64,000 bases of DNA, from positions 1-64,000 of the forward strand of contig NZ_JACORU010000004.1 of NCBI RefSeq assembly GCF_014297445.1, in the 5' to 3' direction. Below, piece by piece: positions 23,953 through 31,600 of this stretch. A program made the translations under genes and the position numbers. The DNA is from Ramlibacter albus. Its GTDB lineage: Bacteria > Pseudomonadota > Gammaproteobacteria > Burkholderiales > Burkholderiaceae_C. The notes below the pieces were generated by a model. That model was not told the origin of the DNA. It saw only the letters and a program-made list of their open reading frames with translations, and made no database searches. Within the stretch, counting starts at the first letter, position 1; every line of letters begins with the position of its first letter.

Positions 23953-25830
23953 ATGCAGGCAGCGGCGGTGCAAGGCTTTCCCCCAGCAGACCCCGTGGCG
24001 CTGCTCTTCGGGCCGGCGCCGGGCTCGCGCGAGGGGCGCTTGCTGCCCGCCGAACCCGCGGCCCTGTTCCGCGGCGCGCTGCCGCCGGCCGACGAGCGCG
24101 CGAGGCTTGCCGAGCTGCGCGAGTTCGGCATCCTCGACACGGAGCCCGACGAAGACTACGACCGCCTCGTGCAGCTGGCGGCGGTCGTGTGCGGGGTGCC
24201 CATCGGCACGCTCACTTTCATCGACGGCGCGCGCCAGTGGTACAAGTCGCGCATCGGCGTGCCGGTGGCCGAGGCGCCGCGCGATGCCACGCTGTGCGCG
24301 CACGCGATCCTCGACTCCGACCGGCTGCTGGAGATCCCCGACCTCGCGCGCCTGCCGTGGTGCGAGCGCAGGCCCTGGGGCGCATCGAGCCCCGAGATCC
24401 GCTTCTACGCCGCCGCGCCGCTGAAGACGCGCGACGGCAGCGCCATCGGCACGCTGTGCGTCATGGACACCGTGCCGCGGCGCCTCACCGACGCGCAACG
24501 CGACAGCCTCGGCAAGCTCGCCAAGGCTGTTGCGAGCCAGCTCAACCTGCGCCGGCAACTGCGCATCGCGACATCGACCGACCGGCTCACGGGCCTGCCC
24601 AACTGGTTCCACTTCGAAGCGCAGTTCGACGCGACCAAGCCCGCCAAGGGCATCGTATGCTTCGTGCGCCTGAAGACGATCAACCAGATCAACTCGGCGC
24701 ACGGCTTCCGCGTCGCGGACGCGCTGATCAAGCAGACGGCCGACCGGTTGCGCGGCCTCGGCGACGAGGGCGTGTTCATCGGCCGCATCAAGCGCGGCCT
24801 CTTCATCATGTTCTTCCCGGACGTGGACGGCGACACGTTCGGCAGCCGCACCGCGCCGGAGCTCGCCGCGCAACTGCAGGTGCCGTATGCGATCAACAAC
24901 CTGTCGCTGGTGTGCCCCGTCAACCTGGGCTTCGCCGCTTTCCCGCGCGACGGCGAGACGCTGGACGCGGTGGTGAACGCCGCCGACGCCGCGCTGCAGG
25001 TCGCGATCGAGCGCGAGCAGCCGATGGCCTTCTTCGACAAGAGCGTCGACAACGTGCAGAGCCAGCACTACCGGCTGGAGCCGCAGCTGCGGCGCGCGCT
25101 GCGCCAGGAGGAGTTCGTCAACTATTACCAGCCCAAGATCGAGCTCGTGTCGGGCCGCATCGCGGGCGTGGAGGCGCTCATCCGCTGGATCCATCCGGAG
25201 CGCGGCCTCGTGCCGCCCGGTGAGTTCGTGCCGGCGCTGGAGGCCACGGGGCTCATCGGGGACGTGGGCAGCCGCATCATCCAGCGCGCGGTGGAAGACT
25301 GGCTGCAATGGCGCGCGGCCGGGCTGCAGGCGCCGCGCATCGCGGTCAACGTGGCCGCGGCGCAGCTGCGCGACGACAGCTTCATCGACGCGTTGCAGTC
25401 GGCGCTCGCACGCGCCGGCGGCGCGAAGGACGCGCTGTCGATCGAGGTGACCGAAAGCATCCTGATCGGCAACATGGAGCGGGCCATCGAGGTGCTCAAG
25501 CGCGTGCGCGCCCTCGGCATCCCGGTCGCCATCGACGACTTCGGCACCGGCTACTCATCGCTCGCGTACATCGTCACGCTGCCCATCGACGAGCTGAAGA
25601 TCGACCGCGCCTTCGTCAAGAAGATCACGGCCGACACGGCGTACGAGGGCATCGTGCGCACCTGCGTCTCGCTCGCGCACGGCCTGAACCTGAAGGTGGT
25701 GGCCGAAGGCGTGGAGACCGAGGACCAGGCGCGCATGCTGCGCAAGCTGCGCTGCGACCAGGCCCAGGGGTTCCTCTACAGCCCGCCGGTCCCGAAGGAC
25801 CAGCTGCAGCAGATGCTCAAGCGTGTTTGA
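23953..25830 (+). CDS. GAF - degenerate GGDEF - EAL c-di-GMP phosphodiesterase
   Basis: 625 residues. A GAF domain (about 40-195) is followed by a GGDEF-like domain (about 210-360) whose active site reads RIKRGLF instead of GG(D/E)EF, so it should lack cyclase activity. The EAL domain (about 375-620) keeps its key residues: E407 in VEALIRW, EVTES, DDFGTGYSS, the Lys in LKIDRAFVKK, AEGVET and QGFLYS. It should hydrolyse c-di-GMP. It is the last gene of the wecB-to-EAL run, 12 bp after the FimV-like gene. A dedicated phosphodiesterase beside an MshEN-controlled synthase suggests local signal control. Its 3' end overlaps the convergent gene by 14 bp. Confidence 0.88.
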   Translation: MQAAAVQGFPPADPVALLFGPAPGSREGRLLPAEPAALFRGALPPADERARLAELREFGILDTEPDEDYDRLVQLAAVVCGVPIGTLTFIDGARQWYKSRIGVPVAEAPRDATLCAHAILDSDRLLEIPDLARLPWCERRPWGASSPEIRFYAAAPLKTRDGSAIGTLCVMDTVPRRLTDAQRDSLGKLAKAVASQLNLRRQLRIATSTDRLTGLPNWFHFEAQFDATKPAKGIVCFVRLKTINQINSAHGFRVADALIKQTADRLRGLGDEGVFIGRIKRGLFIMFFPDVDGDTFGSRTAPELAAQLQVPYAINNLSLVCPVNLGFAAFPRDGETLDAVVNAADAALQVAIEREQPMAFFDKSVDNVQSQHYRLEPQLRRALRQEEFVNYYQPKIELVSGRIAGVEALIRWIHPERGLVPPGEFVPALEATGLIGDVGSRIIQRAVEDWLQWRAAGLQAPRIAVNVAAAQLRDDSFIDALQSALARAGGAKDALSIEVTESILIGNMERAIEVLKRVRALGIPVAIDDFGTGYSSLAYIVTLPIDELKIDRAFVKKITADTAYEGIVRTCVSLAHGLNLKVVAEGVETEDQARMLRKLRCDQAQGFLYSPPVPKDQLQQMLKRV

Positions 25831-27022
25831 CGAGTTCGAATAGGACCGCAGGCGCCAGCTCCTTCGACACGTCCTCGCGGCCGACCTTGGCGGTCTCGAA
25901 GCCCTCGAACCCGTTGACGTGGAACGAGGGCGACTCCTGCGTGATCTCCACCACCGGGCACTTCCAGTCGTGGCCCAGCGCGTCGGCGCGGAACTCGTGC
26001 AGTTGCGTGCCCACGGAGTCGAAGCCCACCACCAGCGCCTGCGGCTTGCCGGAGAGGATGCAGCCGCGCGCCTCGTTGAAGTCGGCCGCACCTTGCGCTT
26101 CCACGCTCACCGAACGCAGCGCTTCCAGCGCCGCGCGGCGCAGTACCGGGTCACGCACAACGACGAGCACCCAGCCGTCTTCCAGCTGCGCCATCGAGCT
26201 CTCGGCGTCGAGCAGCTCCATGGTGGCGATGCCCTCCGCATTCAGGAAGGTCTTGGGGAATTCGATGGCGACGAGAGCCACGCCGGGTTCGCTCAGCCGC
26301 GTCACCTTGATGTGCGCCGATGCGGCCATCTGCCGCAGCAGCATCCAGTGCAGCCCGTCGTTCAGGCGGCGGCCGCGCGGGCGTGCCTGCCAGCTGGTGC
26401 TGCCTGGCTGGCCGTGCGCACCGGGCGGCGTGGCAACGCGCACCACGAGGCGAGCGGGCCCGGGCATCTCCGGCGCCTCGAGCGTGAGGTGCACTTCACG
26501 GCTGAACGACAGGCCCCAGTCGATGATCGTGTTGACCAGGCTCACGGCCGCGGGCGGATCGAGCAGCACGTCGGTGGGCGCGAGCACGGCATGCACTTCG
26601 GCGCCATGCTCGGCGAATTCGTTCGCGCGCTCGTCGATCAGCTGGCGGATCACGTCGGCCAGGTCGACGCGGTCCTTCGCCTGCCGGATGCGGCCGCTGG
26701 CCAGGCGCGTGATCTGCTGCGCGCGCAGGCTGGTATCGCGCAGCTGGTACAGCGCGTCGGACAGTGCTTTCGCTTCGGTGCGCCGCAGCCGCCCGGCCCC
26801 CACCAGGAATTCCAGCGCGCGCAGCACGAGGTTGCTGCTTTCCACCGCCTGCTCCGACAGCGTGGCCACGAGCGCGGGCCAATGCTGCGTCATCGACCAG
26901 GGAGCGTTCGGGTCGCTGGACGCGGAGATGTTGCCGATGCCGTCGGACCAGCGCCGGCCGACGGTGGGCGCCGTGGCCGCGGGTTTCGCTGCCTGGCGGG
27001 GCTCGAGTGTCAGGTGGTCCAT
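25817..27022 (-). CDS. Degenerate histidine-kinase-like protein with pseudo-receiver
   Basis: 401 residues, no membrane segment. After a disordered start (about 1-45) there is a long helical region resembling a dimerisation domain (about 48-125, with LRRTEAKALSDALYQLRDTSLRAQQ) but no clear phospho-acceptor His-Glu motif. An ATPase-like region (about 130-260) lacks convincing G boxes. The C-terminal 120 residues resemble a receiver (GWVLVVVRDPVLRRAALEAL...QALVVGFDS) with no conserved Asp pocket. It is probably a signalling scaffold or pseudokinase. Co-directional with the receiver gene upstream, 10 bp apart, so the two likely work together. Confidence 0.55.
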   Translation of the reverse strand: MDHLTLEPRQAAKPAATAPTVGRRWSDGIGNISASSDPNAPWSMTQHWPALVATLSEQAVESSNLVLRALEFLVGAGRLRRTEAKALSDALYQLRDTSLRAQQITRLASGRIRQAKDRVDLADVIRQLIDERANEFAEHGAEVHAVLAPTDVLLDPPAAVSLVNTIIDWGLSFSREVHLTLEAPEMPGPARLVVRVATPPGAHGQPGSTSWQARPRGRRLNDGLHWMLLRQMAASAHIKVTRLSEPGVALVAIEFPKTFLNAEGIATMELLDAESSMAQLEDGWVLVVVRDPVLRRAALEALRSVSVEAQGAADFNEARGCILSGKPQALVVGFDSVGTQLHEFRADALGHDWKCPVVEITQESPSFHVNGFEGFETAKVGREDVSKELAPAVLFELVKHA

Positions 27023-27032
27023 GGTGCGTCCT

Positions 27033-27431
27033 TCAATGCTGTTCTGTGGGGGTGGTGACGGTCATCTGGAAGCACTGGTGCGCGCAGTAGTCCACCAGCG
27101 CGTCGATCTCGGTGGACTTGTCGAAGACGGCGTCCACGCCCAGCTGGGCGCAGCGCTTGCGCACGGTGGCATTCACGTAATTGCTGAACACGATGATCTT
27201 CTGGTTGGGCCGCTGCCGCTGCAGCCGCTGCACGAGGTGCATGCCGCTGCCCTGCTTGAGGAACAGGTCGACGATGGCGATGTCCCAGCCGTTGGCCTGC
27301 AGCCAGGCGAACCCTTCGTCTTCCGTCGCGCTGGTGCCGCACACCTTCATGCAGGTCAGCTCCTCGAGGGCGCCGATGAGGTTCTCCCGGATGTTCGGGT
27401 TGTCCTCCACCACGTAGGCTTTCAGTTGCAC
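27033..27431 (-). CDS. Stand-alone response-regulator receiver
   Basis: 132 residues, a single CheY-like receiver. Visible are the acidic pocket VVEDN at about 7-11, the phospho-acceptor Asp in IAIVDLFLKQGSG (about 53), the Ser in IIVFSNY and the Lys in VFDKS. It has no output domain, so output must be by protein contact. Transcribed just ahead of the pseudokinase-like gene and divergent from the PAS-GGDEF-EAL gene, it probably belongs to one regulatory module with them. Confidence 0.85.
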   Translation of the reverse strand: MQLKAYVVEDNPNIRENLIGALEELTCMKVCGTSATEDEGFAWLQANGWDIAIVDLFLKQGSGMHLVQRLQRQRPNQKIIVFSNYVNATVRKRCAQLGVDAVFDKSTEIDALVDYCAHQCFQMTVTTPTEQH

Positions 27432-27522
27432 TTCGCGCCCAGTCGTAAACGTCTATGTCAATGTGTGAATCACTCTACCGGTGCGGCCGCGCGGCGCTTT
27501 CAGCCAAGGTCCGCAATACGGT

Positions 27523-27538
27523 GTAGGACGCTGCCTAC
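27523..27538. promoter_or_regulatory. Candidate operator GTAGG-N6-CCTAC
   Basis: A perfect inverted repeat with a 6-base spacer in the 144-bp gap between the divergent receiver and PAS-GGDEF-EAL genes. The 12-mer GGTGTAGGACGC that contains the left arm recurs at 30974-30985, in the next divergent gap upstream of greB. This looks like a regulator binding site shared by two intergenic regions; the regulator is unknown. Confidence 0.35.
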
Positions 27539-27575
27539 CGCTTGGCTCAACAGAGCTCCGTAAGATCGGTGCACG

Positions 27576-30026
27576 ATGGATGGCGCTTCGCTCGAACACG
27601 CACAAGCCCTGCTGAAACTGGTCGAGCGCACCGCGTTCGTCGGCACGTGGACCCTCGACCTGCACAGCGGCATGCTGCAGTGGTCCGAGCAGCTCGCGCA
27701 GCTGCACGGCGCACCGCCGGAATACACGCCCTCGCGCGATCACGCGTTCGACCACTTCGCGCCGGAGTGGCGCGCCGAGATCGAGCAGCGCGTGCGCGCA
27801 TGCGCGGAAGAGGGCACGCCCTTCGACGTGGAGGCGCAGGTGGTCACGCTGCAGGGCCGCAGGCTGTGGGTGCGTGCGATCGGCGTTGCGGTGCGCGACG
27901 AAAACGGGAAGGTCGTGCGCATCGAAGGGGCGGTGCAGGACATCGCGCCGCACGGCTACCCGCAGGGCTCGCTGCTGCGGCACACCGTGAGCATGGGCGG
28001 CGCACTGGGCAGCGGCGAGGCCTTCGCCACGGTGGACCCGGAAGGGCGCATCACCTTCGCCAACGAGCAGGCGGAAAAGCTGCTGGCGCCGGGCGGCGGC
28101 GAGCTGGCGGGCAAGTCGATCTTCGCGGCCTTCAAGAAGACCGCGCGGCTGCGCATCGAGGAGCGCTTTCGCGAATCGTTCGCGCGGCAGCAGCGCTTCG
28201 AGCTGGAGGAGCTGGACGCGCGCGTGAGCCACTGGCTCGAGGTGCGCGGCTATCCCTTCGGTGCGGGCCTCGCCGTGCACCTGCGCGACGTGACCGAGCG
28301 GCACCGCGCGGACGAACAGCTGCGGCTGCTCGAAGGCAGCATCGCGCGCCTGAACGACATCGTGATCATCACCGAGGCCGGCCCGTTCGGGAACCCCGGC
28401 CCGCGCATCGTGTTCGTCAACGAAGCGTTCGAGCGCCGCACCGGCTACACGCGCGACGAGGTGCTGGGGCGCACGCCGCGCATCCTGCAGGGGCCCAACA
28501 CGCAGCGCGACCGGCTGGACCACATCCGCGCCTCGCTGGAGCAGTGGTCGCCGGTTCGCGTGGACCTGATCAACTACACCAAGTCGGGCGAGCCGTACTG
28601 GGTGGACCTGGACGTCTCGCCCGTGTGGGACAAATCGCGCCGCCTCACGCACTGGGTCGCGGTGGGCCGCGACATCACCGAGCGCAAGATGGCCGAGGAG
28701 AAGATCCAGTACCTCGCCTTCTACGACCCACTCACGCAGTTGCCCAACCGCCAGCTGCTGCTGGACCGGCTGAACCAGGCGCTCGCGCAGCAGGAGGGCG
28801 GGCGTGCGGGTGCGCTGATGTTCATCGACCTGGACAACTTCAAGGTGCTGAACGACACGCTCGGCCACCAGAAGGGCGACCTGCTGCTGCAGCAGGTGGC
28901 CAAGCGCTTGCGTTCTTGCGTCGCGAAAGGCGATACGGTGGCGCGGCTCGGCGGCGACGAATTCGTGATCCTGCTCGAGAACAGCGGCGAGAAACCGATC
29001 GATCCCGCCAAGGCAGCACGCATCGTGGCGCAGCGCGTGCTCACGACCCTCGGCGAACCTTATGTGCTGCCCGGCTACCTGCACCACAGCTCGTGCAGTA
29101 TCGGCGTGACGGTGTTCGGCCGCACGCCGTGGACCGTGGGCGAGGTGCTCAAGCAGGCGGACCTCGCCATGTACCAGGCCAAGGCCGCGGGCCGCAACAC
29201 GGTGCGCTTCTTCGACCCCGAGATGCAGGCCATCGCCACCGCGAACGCGGCGCTCGCGTCGGACCTGCGCCAGGCGTGGCTCGACAACCAGCTGCAGATC
29301 GAATACCAGCCGCAGGTGGGCGCCGACGGCCACATGACCGGCGTGGAAGCGCTGCTGCGTTGGGAACACCCCGAGCGCGGCACCGTGTCGCCGGCGCAGT
29401 TCATCCCGACGGCGGAAGAGACATCGCTCATCATCCCGATCGGCCACTGGGTGCTGGAGAGCGCGTGCGCGCAGCTGGCCGCGTGGGCGCACCGCCCCGA
29501 GCGGGCGCATCTTGGCATCTCGGTGAACGTGAGCGTGCGGCAGTTCCGCCACCCGGACTTCGTCGACGAAGTCACGTCGGCCATCGTCAAGTCGGGCATC
29601 GAGCCGCGCAAGCTGCGCCTGGAGCTCACCGAAAGCCTGCTGGCCGACGGCATCGAGGTGACGATCGCCAAGATGGGCAGCTTGAAGGCGATGGGCGTGA
29701 CGCTCTCGCTGGACGACTTCGGGATCGGTTATTCGTCGCTGTCGTACCTCAAGCGCCTGCCGCTGGACCAGCTGAAGATCGACCGTTCCTTCGTGCGCGA
29801 CATCCTCACCGACCCGAACGACGCGGCGATCGCGCGCACGATCATCGGGCTGGCGCACAGCCTCGGCCTGGGCGTGATGGCTGAAGGCGTGGAGACGGAG
29901 GCGCAGCGCGACTTCCTGGCGCGCCAGGGCTGCGAGGAGTACCAGGGGTTCCTGTTCTCGCGGCCGTTGCCGATCCGCGAGCTGGAGGCCCTCATCGACC
30001 GCCTTGCGGCGGAAGAGGTCACATAG
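27576..30026 (+). CDS. PAS-PAS-PAS-GGDEF-EAL dual-domain c-di-GMP enzyme
   Basis: 816 residues, soluble. Three PAS domains (about 5-135, 145-255, 256-372) precede the enzymatic part. The third (VNEAFERRTGYTRDEVLGRTPRILQG) is LOV-shaped but has no flavin-binding Cys, since GRTPRILQG replaces GRNCRFLQG. The GGDEF domain is intact (RLGGDEF at about 457-463). The EAL domain is intact (E591 in VEALLRW, ELTES, DDFGIGYSS, AEGVET, QGFLFS). Both synthesis and hydrolysis of c-di-GMP are possible, with the balance set by the PAS input. It neighbours the NfrAB-like cluster, a plausible target of its product. Confidence 0.9.
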   Translation: MDGASLEHAQALLKLVERTAFVGTWTLDLHSGMLQWSEQLAQLHGAPPEYTPSRDHAFDHFAPEWRAEIEQRVRACAEEGTPFDVEAQVVTLQGRRLWVRAIGVAVRDENGKVVRIEGAVQDIAPHGYPQGSLLRHTVSMGGALGSGEAFATVDPEGRITFANEQAEKLLAPGGGELAGKSIFAAFKKTARLRIEERFRESFARQQRFELEELDARVSHWLEVRGYPFGAGLAVHLRDVTERHRADEQLRLLEGSIARLNDIVIITEAGPFGNPGPRIVFVNEAFERRTGYTRDEVLGRTPRILQGPNTQRDRLDHIRASLEQWSPVRVDLINYTKSGEPYWVDLDVSPVWDKSRRLTHWVAVGRDITERKMAEEKIQYLAFYDPLTQLPNRQLLLDRLNQALAQQEGGRAGALMFIDLDNFKVLNDTLGHQKGDLLLQQVAKRLRSCVAKGDTVARLGGDEFVILLENSGEKPIDPAKAARIVAQRVLTTLGEPYVLPGYLHHSSCSIGVTVFGRTPWTVGEVLKQADLAMYQAKAAGRNTVRFFDPEMQAIATANAALASDLRQAWLDNQLQIEYQPQVGADGHMTGVEALLRWEHPERGTVSPAQFIPTAEETSLIIPIGHWVLESACAQLAAWAHRPERAHLGISVNVSVRQFRHPDFVDEVTSAIVKSGIEPRKLRLELTESLLADGIEVTIAKMGSLKAMGVTLSLDDFGIGYSSLSYLKRLPLDQLKIDRSFVRDILTDPNDAAIARTIIGLAHSLGLGVMAEGVETEAQRDFLARQGCEEYQGFLFSRPLPIRELEALIDRLAAEEVT

Positions 30027-30903
30027 GGGCCATTCGCAGCGGCGAGCTGGGGACAGCGCGCGGCAGCCGGATCGTCACCTGGGTGGCGGTGCGGAACAGC
30101 TCGACCTCCTCCGCCGCGGCGAGCGCCTGCATCTCGTTCCAATCGATGCGGGGTGCTGAAGGGTCGAGCGGCGGCTTCTGCTCGTCGTCGGAGGACGGCA
30201 CGAAGCTCAGCGTCAGCACCGCTTGCTGCGCGGACGTCTGCGAGCGGATCTGCAGCTCGCCGCCCGAAGGCACCGCATCGGCGAGCGCAATGAGCGAGCC
30301 GGCCAGCAGCGTGCGCACGGCACCGCGGCACACCTCGAACTCCGTGGGCGGCACTTCGTTGACGAGCAGGAAGCCGCGGAAATTCAGGCCGCCGGCCATC
30401 AGCTGCACGCATTCCTGCACACCCGTATGCAGTGTGACGGTGTCGTCCTCGCCGGGGTCGATCCAGGACGACACGCGCAGGCACGTGGCCACCGCGTCGC
30501 GCGCGAGGCGGTTGAGCTTGGCGATGTTGGCCTGCAGGTTGGCGTTGTTGCCCGCACCCTTTTCAAGCCGCGCGTTGAGCATCTCGGCCATCATGGAGAC
30601 GGCCTGCAGGTTCACCACCATGTCGTGCTTGAGCGCGGGCGCGAGGCGGCGCAGCACGACGTGGCGCGCGGCTTCGATGCACGCGCGGGAGCGGCGCGGC
30701 TGCGGCGCGGCGCCGGCCTCCGGGCTCGCGGCCGTGGCGGCTGTGCCGTGGGTGTCGCTGGTGGCGTACAAGGGATCGGGCAATTCGGCTGAGTAATTCA
30801 GCGAAGTGTGTTCGTCGGCCTCAGGCCAGCTTGTCAGGCCCGCCCGGAGCGGCCTGTAGGACTTGGACGGCGTATCGCCGCGGCTTCGTTGTACTGCGGA
30901 CAT
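30019..30903 (-). CDS. Histidine-kinase-like protein lacking a clear ATPase domain
   Basis: 294 residues from ATG 30903, which has GGGAG upstream (an in-frame ATG at 30927 is less well placed). A disordered N-terminus (to about 75) is followed by a DHp-like helical hairpin with ALKHDMVVNLQAVSMMAEML (His at about 98) and a second helix LNRLARDAVATCLRVSSWID. The C-terminal part (VCRGAVRTLLAGSLIALADAVPSGGELQI) is shaped like a Bergerat fold but has no recognisable N or G boxes. It overlaps the 3' end of the PAS-GGDEF-EAL gene by 8 bp on the opposite strand. It resembles the pseudokinase at 25817 in design. Confidence 0.5.
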   Translation of the reverse strand: MSAVQRSRGDTPSKSYRPLRAGLTSWPEADEHTSLNYSAELPDPLYATSDTHGTAATAASPEAGAAPQPRRSRACIEAARHVVLRRLAPALKHDMVVNLQAVSMMAEMLNARLEKGAGNNANLQANIAKLNRLARDAVATCLRVSSWIDPGEDDTVTLHTGVQECVQLMAGGLNFRGFLLVNEVPPTEFEVCRGAVRTLLAGSLIALADAVPSGGELQIRSQTSAQQAVLTLSFVPSSDDEQKPPLDPSAPRIDWNEMQALAAAEEVELFRTATQVTIRLPRAVPSSPLRMAPM

Positions 30904-31030
30904 CACTGCTCCCTCGGACAAGTGCATCTTGGTTGGCGTGCAACCGCGGCGGCATCAGGCTGGCGCCCGGCGCGGTGTAGGACGCGAATGATTGAACGTA
31001 AATCGGCTGCGCATCGCCTATCCTTGAGGC

Positions 31031-31597
31031 ATGAGCAAGGCCTTCACGCGCGAGCAGGACGCGAGCCTCGACGAAGAGGACGACGGCGCATTGCCGCCGT
31101 TGCCTGCAGGCGGCAAGAACTACATCACCCCGCAGGGCTACGCGCGCCTGCGCGCCGAACTGCTGCACCTGATCGACGACGAGCGCCCGAAGGTCGTGGA
31201 GGTCGTGCACTGGGCCGCGAGCAACGGCGACCGCAGCGAGAACGGTGACTACCTCTACGGCAAGAAGCGCCTGCGCGAGATCGACCGGCGCATCCGCTTC
31301 CTCACCAAGCGGCTGGAGATCGCGGAAGTGGCCGACCCGTCGGTGCACCACGGCAACGACCAGGTGTTCTTCGGGGCAACCGTGACCTACGAAGACCAGA
31401 CCACCGGCGAGGAGCGCACCGTCACCATCGTGGGTATCGATGAGGCGGACAGCCTGGCGGGGCAGGTGAGCTGGATCTCGCCGATCGCGCGGGCGCTGTT
31501 GAAGTGCCGCGAAGGCGACGTGGTGAAGCTCGTCACGCCGTCCGGCGCGCACGAGGTCGAAATCCTGAAGGTGAGCTACCCGGCGCCAGCGGCCTGA
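31031..31597 (+). CDS. greB: Transcription elongation factor GreB
   Basis: 188 residues. The N-terminal coiled coil contains ITPQGYARLRAELLHLIDDERP and the acidic tip region NGDRSENGDYLYGKKRLREID, which inserts into the RNA polymerase secondary channel to stimulate transcript cleavage. The C-terminal FKBP-like domain (FFGATVTYED...VGIDEADSLAGQVSWISPIARALL) is complete. Relative to E. coli GreB there is an acidic N-terminal extension of about 20 residues. It is convergent with spoT, as in many Burkholderiales. Confidence 0.93.
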   Translation: MSKAFTREQDASLDEEDDGALPPLPAGGKNYITPQGYARLRAELLHLIDDERPKVVEVVHWAASNGDRSENGDYLYGKKRLREIDRRIRFLTKRLEIAEVADPSVHHGNDQVFFGATVTYEDQTTGEERTVTIVGIDEADSLAGQVSWISPIARALLKCREGDVVKLVTPSGAHEVEILKVSYPAPAA

Positions 31598-31600
31598 CGG

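Noticed and set aside
22570..25308. About 900-codon minus-strand frame
   Set aside because: Shadow of the FimV-like and EAL genes, both of which have clear motifs on the plus strand.
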